Assembly (NCBI GenBank): GCA_029010575.1
Contig: JAQXKS010000003.1
Coordinates: 1-64,000, forward strand
DNA length: 64,000 bases
Direction: 5' to 3'
From: Bacteroidales bacterium
GTDB taxonomy: Bacteria > Bacteroidota > Bacteroidia > Bacteroidales > UBA932
Shown: positions 46,104 through 55,305 of the stretch, one piece after another
Layout of the letters: every line of letters begins with the position of its first letter
How positions within the stretch are numbered: position 1 is the first letter of the stretch
Position numbers and translations under genes: made by a program
The notes under the pieces: model-generated
Database searches by the model: none
Told to the model about the DNA's origin: nothing
What the model saw: the letters and a program-made list of their open reading frames with translations, nothing else

Positions 46104-47420
46104 TTAATCATACCTGTATTTAACAAACCAAATGTCGTGAAGATTGAAATTTACCATGAAGTTGATATATCTCTCCCTCACTTGTTCTTTCCTCAGAGAG
46201 CCACGCTGCCCCATATTGATAGCCACCGTAATACCATTATAGAGCCTCAATACGGGAAATGTAGCTCCTATTGTTATTCCGGCTGCATTTACCCTGCTGC
46301 CATTGATTCTCAGATATGACTCTTCAAAGAAGAGACCAGCCCTATATGTAACACGATTCATGTAGTGGCGTATATCATATCTATTGGGTACATACTCAAA
46401 CCCAGCCTTGTAATATCTGGCATTTACATATTCAATCCCCGAACCATCTTCAAAACCGGTAAAGGATGAACCACTCCAGTTCTGCTGGATATAATCCACA
46501 CCCACCATCCATTTGTCCTTTACTTTATAAGAGATACCCACACCGAACTCTTCTGCTACCCTGAGCTTCATATCATCCCTTTGCTGATACATGACAGTGT
46601 CTATATAGGAATTGATGTTTGTCATGGCATATCTCGTATGATAGCCATTCATACGTGTACCTATCTTATATGTAGCACCTATTACAAGTTCTGAATTGAC
46701 TGAAGGAAAAGGCTGTTCATACTGTATTCCAAACTTGCCGGTAAAGGCTCCAACTTTATCACTCCATCCTGTATTGACTGTTTTATATGAAGAGGATGAA
46801 TTGAAAAGAATATCACTGTGCCTGTCGATGTATCCGAAATAGTAGAGTCCCTGTGCTCCCACTGTAAAATATTTTGCAAAGGTGACTGCCGCTCCGAAGA
46901 ATAGTTGGTAAATGCTTCCTGTTCCGTATTTTTGATACTTGATGTCACCTATCTCTGAAACAAGCTCCTTGTCGGTCTCTGTCGAGAGAAACTTGTAACC
47001 AACATTCGAATAGGGTTGGATTCCGATAATAAAGGCTGATTTTCTGTAGATAGGAACAGTGAATGCGAAGTTCTGCATATTGCAAATATTGTACGCAGAG
47101 GTATTCCCGTTTCTATCCCTTCCGTATATATTTTTCTGTAGAAGGCCGAAATCCAGCATGAATGCCAGAGTATCCCTTGCAGTAATGGATGCAGGATTTA
47201 CATAGTTTATGTAACGATTGTCTCTGATACCGACACCGATTCCACCCATTGACATATTGTATGAAGAACCATCGAATACCATTTGACCCAAACCGAACAT
47301 AGAGTATGGAGTATAAGTACCGAGAGCATCTGTTTTCTGAGCTCTGGATATGGATACTGAAAACATAAGAGCCGCCAAACAGAGCAATACTCTAACAACT
47401 GAATACTTCTTTCTACTCAT
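46104..47420 (-). CDS. FadL/PorV-like outer-membrane barrel protein
   Basis: A 438-residue protein with a signal peptide (VRVLLCLAALMFSVSISRAQ). The N-terminal plug-like GTYTPYSMFGLGQMVFDGSSYNMSMGGIGVGIRDNRYINYVNPASITARDTL is typical of FadL-like long barrels (14-strand), followed by regular strands ending FNLHDIWFVKYRYD. It overlaps the end of coaX by 8 bases, and is followed by the TPR gene 20 bases on. Ligand unknown. Confidence 0.8.
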   Translation of the reverse strand: MSRKKYSVVRVLLCLAALMFSVSISRAQKTDALGTYTPYSMFGLGQMVFDGSSYNMSMGGIGVGIRDNRYINYVNPASITARDTLAFMLDFGLLQKNIYGRDRNGNTSAYNICNMQNFAFTVPIYRKSAFIIGIQPYSNVGYKFLSTETDKELVSEIGDIKYQKYGTGSIYQLFFGAAVTFAKYFTVGAQGLYYFGYIDRHSDILFNSSSSYKTVNTGWSDKVGAFTGKFGIQYEQPFPSVNSELVIGATYKIGTRMNGYHTRYAMTNINSYIDTVMYQQRDDMKLRVAEEFGVGISYKVKDKWMVGVDYIQQNWSGSSFTGFEDGSGIEYVNARYYKAGFEYVPNRYDIRHYMNRVTYRAGLFFEESYLRINGSRVNAAGITIGATFPVLRLYNGITVAINMGQRGSLRKEQVRERYINFMVNFNLHDIWFVKYRYD

Positions 47421-48138
47421 TAAACAATGAAATTTTTATTAAACCTCTAAATAATAGGTTGTAAATTACAAATATCGGGGATTTCATCCTTTTTGCAAAA
47501 AAAAGTGCATCTCCTCCGGTAAAAATTACTTTTTCCGGTCTAAACCGTGAAATATATCCCTCTATTTCAAAGATTATACCTAAAATTACTCCTGATGTAA
47601 TTGCTTCTCTTGTATTCTTTCCTATAGAGGCTTCCAAATACGGCGGTTCAATCATAGGAAGCTTGTGAGTCATAGTGTGCAGTGACTCGAATCTTCTTCT
47701 CATTCCCAATGAAATATTACCACCCAAAAATTCTCCTTCGCAGGTGATGAAATCTATTGTTATGGCTGTCCCGAAATCCACCACCATAATGAACTCTCCG
47801 GGAAATAGTGAAAAAGCACCAGCTGCAGTGGCAATTCTGTCTGCCCCGAGGGTATCCGGAGTATTGTAACATATAGAAATAGGAAGTTTTGTATGATGAG
47901 ACAAGATAATATACCTAACTCCCCTACTCTGCAGCATCCGTTCGATGGATGAGAGCTCCATCCCCACACACGAGATAATCACACCATTGGCATTAGAGTG
48001 CCTTAAGATGGTTTGCAACAGACTCGACTCCATCTGTGAATGTGATACCCTGCTTACTGATTCTACAGTTCCATCATCAAAAGCAACTGCAATCTTGCCG
48101 AATGTGTTGCCGATATCTACCACTATCGTCTGCTCCAT
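47413..48138 (-). CDS. coaX: type III pantothenate kinase
   Basis: A 241-residue ASKHA-fold enzyme catalysing the first step of CoA synthesis. Motifs are VVDIGNTFGKIAV (phosphate-1, residues about 6-18), DTLGADRIATAAGA, VDFGTAITIDFI and GGNISLGMRRRFESLHTMTHKLP. It starts 3 bases after mfd and overlaps the OMP gene by 8 bases. The usual TGGD motif is present (IFTGGDALFF). Confidence 0.93.
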   Translation of the reverse strand: MEQTIVVDIGNTFGKIAVAFDDGTVESVSRVSHSQMESSLLQTILRHSNANGVIISCVGMELSSIERMLQSRGVRYIILSHHTKLPISICYNTPDTLGADRIATAAGAFSLFPGEFIMVVDFGTAITIDFITCEGEFLGGNISLGMRRRFESLHTMTHKLPMIEPPYLEASIGKNTREAITSGVILGIIFEIEGYISRFRPEKVIFTGGDALFFAKRMKSPIFVIYNLLFRGLIKISLFNE

Positions 48139-48141
48139 ATA

Positions 48142-51100
48142 TCACAATTTTGAAATAAGATTATAAGCCCCATTTATAGTCCTAACATTCTTTACCACTA
48201 TATAAAGGCGATTATTCTGATCTTTAAGAGTGTATCTGTCAGGGTCTTTACTCTGTACATTCTGAATAATCTGTTCGAATCTTTTGCTCTTGTAGAACGG
48301 AGAGAGTGCATTAGCAACAAAGTAGAGTACCATCTTTTCATTCTTGAGAACAATTTTATCAAATCCTCTCTCTTTTGCAGCTATTCGTAGCCTTACTACA
48401 CAGATAAGTTCATTCACTTGCTCCGGAACCGGTCCGAAACGATCTTCAAGCTCTTCTATGAATCTCTTTATTGACTCTTCGTCATCAATTGAGTCAAGCT
48501 CCTTGTAGAGCCTGATCTTTTCAGCTGTTATATTAATGTATGAATCCGGAATGAGAAGTTCCATATCGGTATCTATGACACAGTCCGAGACATACTCGTC
48601 TCTGCCCCTGCGCCTGCCGTTGGCAGGAATGAAGTCCTCCGGGAGTTCCCCCTTGATCTCCTCGAAAGCCTCAGCAAGAATCTTCTGATATGTGTCAATA
48701 CCCATCTCTGCAATATAACCGCTCTGCTCGGCTCCAAGCATGTTACCCATTCCCCTGATATCGAGATCCTGCATTGCAATATTGAATCCGCTTCCCAGGT
48801 CGGAGAATGCCTCGATTGCATTGAGCCTTCTTCTGGCATCATCCGTCAATGTAACCATAGGAGGCACTATAAGATAACAGAAGGCCTTCCTGTCTGAGCG
48901 CCCTACCCTGCCCCTCAACTGATGAAGATCACTAAGACCGAAATTTTGAGCCTGATTGATGATAATGGTATTCGTGTTAGGTATATCTATACCGTTTTCG
49001 ATTATGGTGGTAGCTATAAGTATGTCATAATCACCCTCCATATAGTCGATAATGATATTTTCAAGCGCCTTGGGTTCCATCTGTCCGTGAGCCACACATG
49101 TCCTTGCCTTAGGCACTATCCTCCTTATGATGGATTCCACCTCATATATGTCGTGCACGCGGTTATGGACGAAGAATATCTGTCCTCCCCTCTCCATCTC
49201 TTCATTAACAATATCCCTTATAACCTCTTCATCAAACTCTATTATCTCAGTCTGAATAGGAATCCTGTTTGGTGGAGGAGTTCCTATTATGGAAAGATCT
49301 CTTGCACCCAACAGAGAGAACTGAAGAGTCCTTGGAATCGGAGTGGCTGTAAGCGTCAGAGTATCGACATTGAGCTTAAGTTTTCTGAGAGACTCCTTTG
49401 CAGCCACACCAAACTTCTGTTCCTCATCTATGATAAGAAGTCCGAGATCCTTGAAGACAACACTTTTATTCAATAGCCTGTGTGTCCCGATGAGAATATC
49501 GATCTTTCCCTCCGCTAATCTTTTGGTTATATCGTTAATCTGTTTCGTACTCTTGAGCCTGCTTATAAATTCAATGTTACAAGGAAAATTTCTCAGGCGT
49601 CGGGAGAAAGTCTTGAAGTGCTGAAGTGCAAGAATAGTGGTGGGAACAAGAACTGCTACCTGCTTACTGTCAGCCACAGCCTTGAAAGCAGCCCTTATTG
49701 CTACCTCTGTCTTCCCGAAACCCACATCTCCACATACAAGACGATCCATAGGATAATCTTTTTCCATATCTGCCTTTACTGCCTCTACTGCCTTTATCTG
49801 ATCCGGTGTCTCTTCATACTTAAAAGATGACTCGAGCTCCTGTTGCAAATACGTATCGGCAGAGAAGGCAAAACCCTTGGAGACTCTCCTTTGGGAGTAG
49901 AGCTTCACGAGGTCATTGGCAATATCCTTGACTTTGGATTTTGTCTTGTTCTTGAGCTTTTCCCAATTGGAGGAGCCCAGCTTGTTAATCCTCGGAGGTG
50001 CAGATACATCCCCGGACCGGTACTTGGATATTCTATGCAATCCGTGAACTGACACAAAGAGAACATCCCCATCTTTATAAATTATCTTGATTGCCTCATA
50101 AACCTTTCCGTTTATCTTATTTTTGACCAGACCTCCGAATCTTCCTATTCCGTGATCTATATGTACGATATAATCCCCTTCCCTGAACGAATTCAGATCA
50201 TTTATGGTCAGACGCTCGCTCACGGCAACACTTCTAGAGAGTCTCATCCTTCTGTACCGGTCAAAAATCTGATGGTCTGTATAGAGACATTTTCCAGTAT
50301 CGTTATCTATGAAACCTGATTGGATTGAGTAATCGCAGAAATCCACAACAATATTGTTCGAGGATAGAATATTGGTCAGTCTCTTTATCTGAGACTCATT
50401 ATCACTCATTATGGTTACGGTATATCCATCCTCCCTTTTGCGAATGATATCATCGCACAATAATTCATAATTCTTATTGAATACAGGCTGAGGAGAAATG
50501 TTGAATGTCACCTCTTCGCAATCCTCTTCAAGTTTAAGATTGAGAGATGAAAGAAAGACCCTGCGATACTTTTCCGTTCCGCTGAGATTCTTGAGTTCAG
50601 AGACCCAGACGACAGTATCAGACGGTACAAGGTTGAAGAAAGGGACCATCTCTATCTTCTTGTTCTGTGAAGTTCCTGTCATATCCGGATAGACAGTAAC
50701 GTTGTCAGTATTGGATATGGTCCTTTGTGTATTCGGTTCGAAAATCTTTATGCTCTCTATTTCATCTCCGAAGAAATCTATTCTATAAGGCTTGTCCGTA
50801 TCGAAAGAAAACAGATCAATTATTCCTCCCCTGACTGCAAACTCACCGGGTATGGAGACAAACTCACGGCGGACAAAACCCGACTCATAAAGGATATCAG
50901 GAACCTTGTCGAACGGAACGGTATCGCCTACTTTTATCTTGAGAATAGAGTTGTCGATATCGACAACAGAAGGTACATCTTCAGCTATTGAATCCTCATA
51001 TGTGACAATAACTGAAACCCCATCTTTAACCTCCCCTTTGGAGTAACTCGAGAGCAGTCCTATGGCAGATGTTCTCTGTACCTTGGCAGAGAGTTCTTTG

Positions 51101-51381
51101 TCTGTTCCCCCTTTTCTTTTTTCATTCAACCCTGGCAAATACCATACCTTCTCCTCACCTATCAGATTATACAAGTCGTTAGTGAAACCTATTGCTTCAT
51201 CCTTTGTAGGAAAGATTACCAGGTGAAGACCCTCAGGAATAGACGATGCCATGGCATAAGCCTTGGACGATCCAAATAATCCTTTGAGTATCAATGACTC
51301 CCCTTCATTTGCCTTATCAATCCACTTTCTTATTCTCTCTATATATTGAGTTTTCAACAATGACGTCCTATTTTTGTTCAT
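48142..51381 (-). CDS. mfd: transcription-repair coupling factor Mfd
   Basis: A 1079-residue ATPase that removes stalled RNA polymerase and recruits UvrA. Domains: UvrB-like N-terminus (residues about 1-350), CarD-like RNA-polymerase interaction region (GDYIVHIDHGIGRFGGLVKN, about 402-421), RecG-like translocase with Walker A GDVGFGKT (551-558) and DEEQ (652-655), QLRGRVGRSDRKAFCYL motif VI, and a C-terminal TRCF domain. First gene of an operon that continues with coaX and envelope genes. Confidence 0.97.
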   Translation of the reverse strand: MNKNRTSLLKTQYIERIRKWIDKANEGESLILKGLFGSSKAYAMASSIPEGLHLVIFPTKDEAIGFTNDLYNLIGEEKVWYLPGLNEKRKGGTDKELSAKVQRTSAIGLLSSYSKGEVKDGVSVIVTYEDSIAEDVPSVVDIDNSILKIKVGDTVPFDKVPDILYESGFVRREFVSIPGEFAVRGGIIDLFSFDTDKPYRIDFFGDEIESIKIFEPNTQRTISNTDNVTVYPDMTGTSQNKKIEMVPFFNLVPSDTVVWVSELKNLSGTEKYRRVFLSSLNLKLEEDCEEVTFNISPQPVFNKNYELLCDDIIRKREDGYTVTIMSDNESQIKRLTNILSSNNIVVDFCDYSIQSGFIDNDTGKCLYTDHQIFDRYRRMRLSRSVAVSERLTINDLNSFREGDYIVHIDHGIGRFGGLVKNKINGKVYEAIKIIYKDGDVLFVSVHGLHRISKYRSGDVSAPPRINKLGSSNWEKLKNKTKSKVKDIANDLVKLYSQRRVSKGFAFSADTYLQQELESSFKYEETPDQIKAVEAVKADMEKDYPMDRLVCGDVGFGKTEVAIRAAFKAVADSKQVAVLVPTTILALQHFKTFSRRLRNFPCNIEFISRLKSTKQINDITKRLAEGKIDILIGTHRLLNKSVVFKDLGLLIIDEEQKFGVAAKESLRKLKLNVDTLTLTATPIPRTLQFSLLGARDLSIIGTPPPNRIPIQTEIIEFDEEVIRDIVNEEMERGGQIFFVHNRVHDIYEVESIIRRIVPKARTCVAHGQMEPKALENIIIDYMEGDYDILIATTIIENGIDIPNTNTIIINQAQNFGLSDLHQLRGRVGRSDRKAFCYLIVPPMVTLTDDARRRLNAIEAFSDLGSGFNIAMQDLDIRGMGNMLGAEQSGYIAEMGIDTYQKILAEAFEEIKGELPEDFIPANGRRRGRDEYVSDCVIDTDMELLIPDSYINITAEKIRLYKELDSIDDEESIKRFIEELEDRFGPVPEQVNELICVVRLRIAAKERGFDKIVLKNEKMVLYFVANALSPFYKSKRFEQIIQNVQSKDPDRYTLKDQNNRLYIVVKNVRTINGAYNLISKL

Positions 51382-51687
51382 AACTTTTTAATAAAGTGTT
51401 CATTTCTTGTAAAAAACTTCTTTTTGCAGTTTGATAATCTTGTATATAGGATAACGTTTTCCAAAGAACAAAAACAAGTTTTTACAAGTTATTAAACTGT
51501 TATCAAAACGTTACTGACAACTTTTCATCAGTAATTAACAATGCAAAATTAACTCTAAATATCCGGTTTTGAAATAGATATTGGATTAATTTCAGAGTTT
51601 TCAACATTATTAACAACTCTATATATCACACAACAATTTTAATTAAGATTAAATTTAAATATTTTTGTATTTTGATTTGTTAGTAAA
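51382..51687. other. AT-rich divergent intergenic region between mfd and ruvB
   Basis: 306 bases with no ORF. It contains a cluster of nine-base sequences resembling DnaA boxes (TTTTCAACA 51598-51606 directly followed by TTATTAACA 51607-51615; TTATTAAAC 51489-51497; TTATCAAAA 51500-51508) but no exact TTATCCACA. A TAATTTTG on the minus strand (51544-51551) may be the mfd -7 box; a TATTTTTG (51660-51667) precedes ruvB. Otherwise nothing recognised. Confidence 0.5.
51660..51667 (+). promoter_or_regulatory. predicted -7 box of ruvB
   Basis: TATTTTTG, perfect -7 consensus, 20 bases before the ruvB ATG. The region is very AT-rich, which raises the chance of a random match. Confidence 0.4.
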
Positions 51688-52683
51688 ATGGATTTGAGTA
51701 AAGAAAGAGATACAGATCTGGATGCCAAGATTCGTCCGCAGGAATTTGACCAGTTTTGCGGTCAAGAGAAGATTCTTGAAAATTTGAAGATCTTTGTCAA
51801 GGCTGCTCTTCTGCGCGGGGAGGCGCTTGACCATGTACTTCTATACGGTCCGCCGGGCCTTGGAAAGACAACTCTTGCGCACATAGTAGCACATGAGATG
51901 GGGGTTAACATGAAGATAACCTCCGGTCCGGTACTTGACAAGCCTGGAGATCTTGCAGGACTGCTGACCAGTCTCGAAGAGGGTGATATTCTATTCATCG
52001 ATGAGATTCACAGGCTTTCTCATGTGGTCGAAGAGTACCTTTATTCCGCAATGGAGGACTTCACGATAGATATAATGATAGACAAGGGCCCGGGAGCCCG
52101 TTCCGTTCAGCTCTCGTTGAACCATTTTACACTCATTGGAGCAACAACCAGAAGCGGTATGATTACAGCTCCTTTGAGGGCAAGGTTCGGCATTAACTCC
52201 CATCTGGAGTATTACGATGCCTCCATCCTGCTCAAGATAGTTAAACGAAGTGCGTCTATTCTGAATATCGGAATAGATGAAGAGGCGGCTTCAGAAATTG
52301 CATTGAGAAGCAGGGGAACTCCGCGAATTGCCAATGCCCTGTTGAGAAGGGTGCGTGATTTTGCGCAGGTGATGGGCTCCGGATACATCGATACTTCAAT
52401 TGCCAAGTATGCTCTTGACTCCTTGAATATAGACAAGAGAGGACTCGATGTGATAGACAACAAGATTCTCAGTACTATCATCCATAAGTTCAAAGGAGGG
52501 CCTGTAGGAGTAGGTACTATTGCTACTGCAGTAGGGGAGGATGTAGGAACTTTGGAAGAAGTATATGAACCTTTTCTTATAAAAGAAGGATTTATTCACA
52601 GAACCCCAAGAGGCAGAGAAGCTACAGAGCTGGCATACCGCCATATGGGCATTGACAAGTATAATCCTGAAACACTTTTCTAG
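51688..52683 (+). CDS. ruvB: Holliday junction helicase RuvB
   Basis: A 331-residue AAA+ ATPase that drives branch migration with RuvA. Walker A GPPGLGKT (54-61), Walker [12 protein letters not shown], sensor GATTRSGM, arginine finger region LRARFG, and the C-terminal winged helix ending with [17 protein letters not shown]. The following glycosyltransferase begins at the base after its stop codon. Confidence 0.97.
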   Translation: MDLSKERDTDLDAKIRPQEFDQFCGQEKILENLKIFVKAALLRGEALDHVLLYGPPGLGKTTLAHIVAHEMGVNMKITSGPVLDKPGDLAGLLTSLEEGDILFIDEIHRLSHVVEEYLYSAMEDFTIDIMIDKGPGARSVQLSLNHFTLIGATTRSGMITAPLRARFGINSHLEYYDASILLKIVKRSASILNIGIDEEAASEIALRSRGTPRIANALLRRVRDFAQVMGSGYIDTSIAKYALDSLNIDKRGLDVIDNKILSTIIHKFKGGPVGVGTIATAVGEDVGTLEEVYEPFLIKEGFIHRTPRGREATELAYRHMGIDKYNPETLF

Positions 52684-53799
52684 ATGCGTCTTCTGCTTGT
52701 TTCGGATGCCAGAAGCATCCATACCAAAAGATGGGCCCGTGCCATTTCAGATAGGGGAGTGGAGGTGATTCTATACACTCTTCACCAGCCTTCCGACGAC
52801 TATTTTAGCTCATTGGGTATAGAGGTGGTTTTCTTCGACCTGTTCAAGTATCAAAGGGAAAAAGGTACGCCTGCAGATAAGTTTATATCACATTTCAAGT
52901 GCTCTTCACATCTTAGAAAAATACTAAAGGATTATAAGATTGATATATTGCACGCACATTATGCATCAAGCTACGGATTGGTCGCTGCACTTACACATTT
53001 CAGGCCTTTCGTGCTCTCTGTATGGGGAAGTGATATATACAGTTTTCCCAATCAGTCAAAAGCAAATCTCTACTCGATAAAGTATACTCTCTGCAGTGCA
53101 GATTATCTCCTCTCGACCAGTCATTCCATGGCTGACTATATGAAAAGGTTTACTTCCAAAGATACTCTCATTACCCCTTTCGGAGTCGATACAAAACTCT
53201 TTTCTCCTTCAGAAAATAAGATAGATAATAGTTATTTTAGTATTGGTTTTGTCAAATCTTTGTCTCCTGTTTACGGAGTTGAAGATGTCATCGATGCCTT
53301 CATCCTTTTTCAGAATGAGAATCCACAGTCTAACGCAAGACTGACCATAACAGGTAAAGGGCCAGATGAGCAGAGACTTAAAGAAAAGGTGTCATCTCTT
53401 GGTCTCTCAAATAAAATAAAGTTTACAGGATTTATTCCAAATAGTGAACTTCCACAACTGTTTCGATCGTTTGATGTAGCGTTATTCATGTCTTATCGAG
53501 AGAGTTTTGGAGTGGCGGCCGTCGAGGCTATGGCATGCGCAGTTCCTGTGGTTGCTACCGCCACAGACGGCTTTTGTGAGGTAGTCAGGGATGGTTTGAC
53601 AGGAATAATAGTCCCTGTTGGTGATACCAGAGCTGCAGCTGATGCATTGAAAAGGCTCTACTCTGATCCCTCTTTGCGAAAACGTTTTGCTGCTGAGGGT
53701 AGGAGAGTGGTTGAAATGGAGTATGATTGGGATGAAAATGTAAATATAGTGATGAATCTTTATAAAAAGATAGAAGATGGACGATGGACTCAAAGATAA
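52684..53799 (+). CDS. GT4 glycosyltransferase
   Basis: A 371-residue GT-B transferase: N-terminal MRLLLVSDARSIHTKRWARAISDRGVEV, middle FVLSVWGSDIYSFP, and C-terminal GLT1-like donor site SYRESFGVAAVEAMACAVPVVATATDGFCEVVRDGLTGIIVPVGD with the conserved Glu pair. Abuts ruvB with no spacer and overlaps the flippase by 23 bases, so the three are one transcription unit. The gene is more AT-rich and uses more T-ending codons than ruvB. Probably surface polysaccharide synthesis. Confidence 0.88.
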   Translation: MRLLLVSDARSIHTKRWARAISDRGVEVILYTLHQPSDDYFSSLGIEVVFFDLFKYQREKGTPADKFISHFKCSSHLRKILKDYKIDILHAHYASSYGLVAALTHFRPFVLSVWGSDIYSFPNQSKANLYSIKYTLCSADYLLSTSHSMADYMKRFTSKDTLITPFGVDTKLFSPSENKIDNSYFSIGFVKSLSPVYGVEDVIDAFILFQNENPQSNARLTITGKGPDEQRLKEKVSSLGLSNKIKFTGFIPNSELPQLFRSFDVALFMSYRESFGVAAVEAMACAVPVVATATDGFCEVVRDGLTGIIVPVGDTRAAADALKRLYSDPSLRKRFAAEGRRVVEMEYDWDENVNIVMNLYKKIEDGRWTQR

Positions 53800-55252
53800 G
53801 ACTGCTAAAGGTATAAGTTGGGGATTTGTTGACAATATTGCCAATACCGGGGTTCTTGCCATCATCAATATCATACTTGCAAATATTCTATCTCCCTACG
53901 AGTTTGGTATTATAGGACTGACATCTATTTTCATAACTATTGCCCAGACTTTGGTGGATAGTGGTTTTACAGGTGCCATAACACGCAAGAAGTCTCCCAC
54001 CAGAGAGGATTTCAATACAGTCTTCTATACTAATCTTTTCTTTAGTGTTGTAATTTACCTCATTTTGTACCTGATTGCGCCATTGGTATCAAGTTATTAC
54101 GATATTCCTGAGCTATGCAGTATAATCAGGGTTCTTTCGCTCTCTGTCATTATAGGGGCGTTCTCAATAATCCAGAAGGCTGTGCTTATTATAAGGGTAG
54201 ATTTCAGAAAACAGGCCATAGTGTCAATTCTCTCATCTGTACCTGCGGGAATCATCTCTATCATCCTTGCATTGAATGGATTTGGTGTATGGAGTCTGGT
54301 TGCCTTGCAGATTCTCAGAATTCTCTTTATGACGATATTTATTACAGTTTTCACTCATTGGATTCCTTCTCTTGTATTTTCATTGAAAAGTTTCAGGGAG
54401 ATGTTTTCATTTGGTAGCAGAATTATGGCTACTGCCATTATAAATGTCATTTCTACAGAAATTTTTTCGCTTGTCATCGGAAAGACCAATGGTACATCCA
54501 CTGTAGGTCTTTATAACAGAGCTGATAAGTTCAAAGGATTGGTCACTCTGAATATAGGTCTTGTTATCCAGAGAGTTAGTTATCCGGTCCTGGCCTCCAT
54601 ATCTGATGACAGGGAGCGCCAGAAAAGGGCTTACAGAAAAATTCTCAGAACTACGGCACTCATCACATTTACCTCTCTTGCCGGTCTTTTTGCCATATCC
54701 GAGCCTTTTATTTTAGTTTTAGTGGGTAAAGAGTGGGCTGGTTCTATTTTGTATCTTAGGATACTTTCACTTTCTGCCATTGCAGTCCCTATTCAAATAT
54801 GCTGTGGTAACATTATTAATGCAAATGGAAGGTCTGACTATACTTTAAGGCTTGAGACTTACAGAACATTTCTTACTATTATTCCTATTGCAGTTTGTAT
54901 TTTCTTTGGAATCGTGCCTATGCTGTACTCGCTAATTTTCACATCAGCAATAACATTTACATTGAATTTATACTATGTAGGCAGGGTGATGGATTATCCA
55001 CCAATGAGTCAGATTAAGGATATTCTACCATTTTTGTTTTTTGCCATACTTATGTGTATACCTGTCTATTTGCTATCTTATCTACCTTTTTTATCACTTT
55101 TTGTTTTAGTTATTCAGCTTGTTTTCGGAGTTGCTCTTACAATATTGTTTTATGAAATTTTTTACAGGTGCGAAGAGTATGTCGACATAAGGGATGAAAT
55201 TGTCAGTATACTTAGAAAAATAAAGGGTACCAATGTATTGCGTAAGTCATAA
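53777..55252 (+). CDS. polysaccharide flippase, Wzx/WzxC-like
   Basis: A 491-residue protein with about 12-14 transmembrane helices. The start GLKDKTAKGISWGFVDNIANTGVLAIINIILANILSPYEFGIIGLTSIFI, followed by DSGFTGAITRKK, is typical of WzxC/RfbX (MOP-superfamily) lipid-linked oligosaccharide flippases. Strongly AT-rich and T-ending in codon use compared with flanking sdhA and ruvB. No polymerase or other capsule genes surround it, so this is an isolated pair with the transferase. Confidence 0.88.
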   Translation: MDDGLKDKTAKGISWGFVDNIANTGVLAIINIILANILSPYEFGIIGLTSIFITIAQTLVDSGFTGAITRKKSPTREDFNTVFYTNLFFSVVIYLILYLIAPLVSSYYDIPELCSIIRVLSLSVIIGAFSIIQKAVLIIRVDFRKQAIVSILSSVPAGIISIILALNGFGVWSLVALQILRILFMTIFITVFTHWIPSLVFSLKSFREMFSFGSRIMATAIINVISTEIFSLVIGKTNGTSTVGLYNRADKFKGLVTLNIGLVIQRVSYPVLASISDDRERQKRAYRKILRTTALITFTSLAGLFAISEPFILVLVGKEWAGSILYLRILSLSAIAVPIQICCGNIINANGRSDYTLRLETYRTFLTIIPIAVCIFFGIVPMLYSLIFTSAITFTLNLYYVGRVMDYPPMSQIKDILPFLFFAILMCIPVYLLSYLPFLSLFVLVIQLVFGVALTILFYEIFYRCEEYVDIRDEIVSILRKIKGTNVLRKS

Positions 55253-55305
55253 AAAATGAGTAAAATTGCAAGAAATTTTAAAACTATTTTTTAAACACGA
55301 TATTT

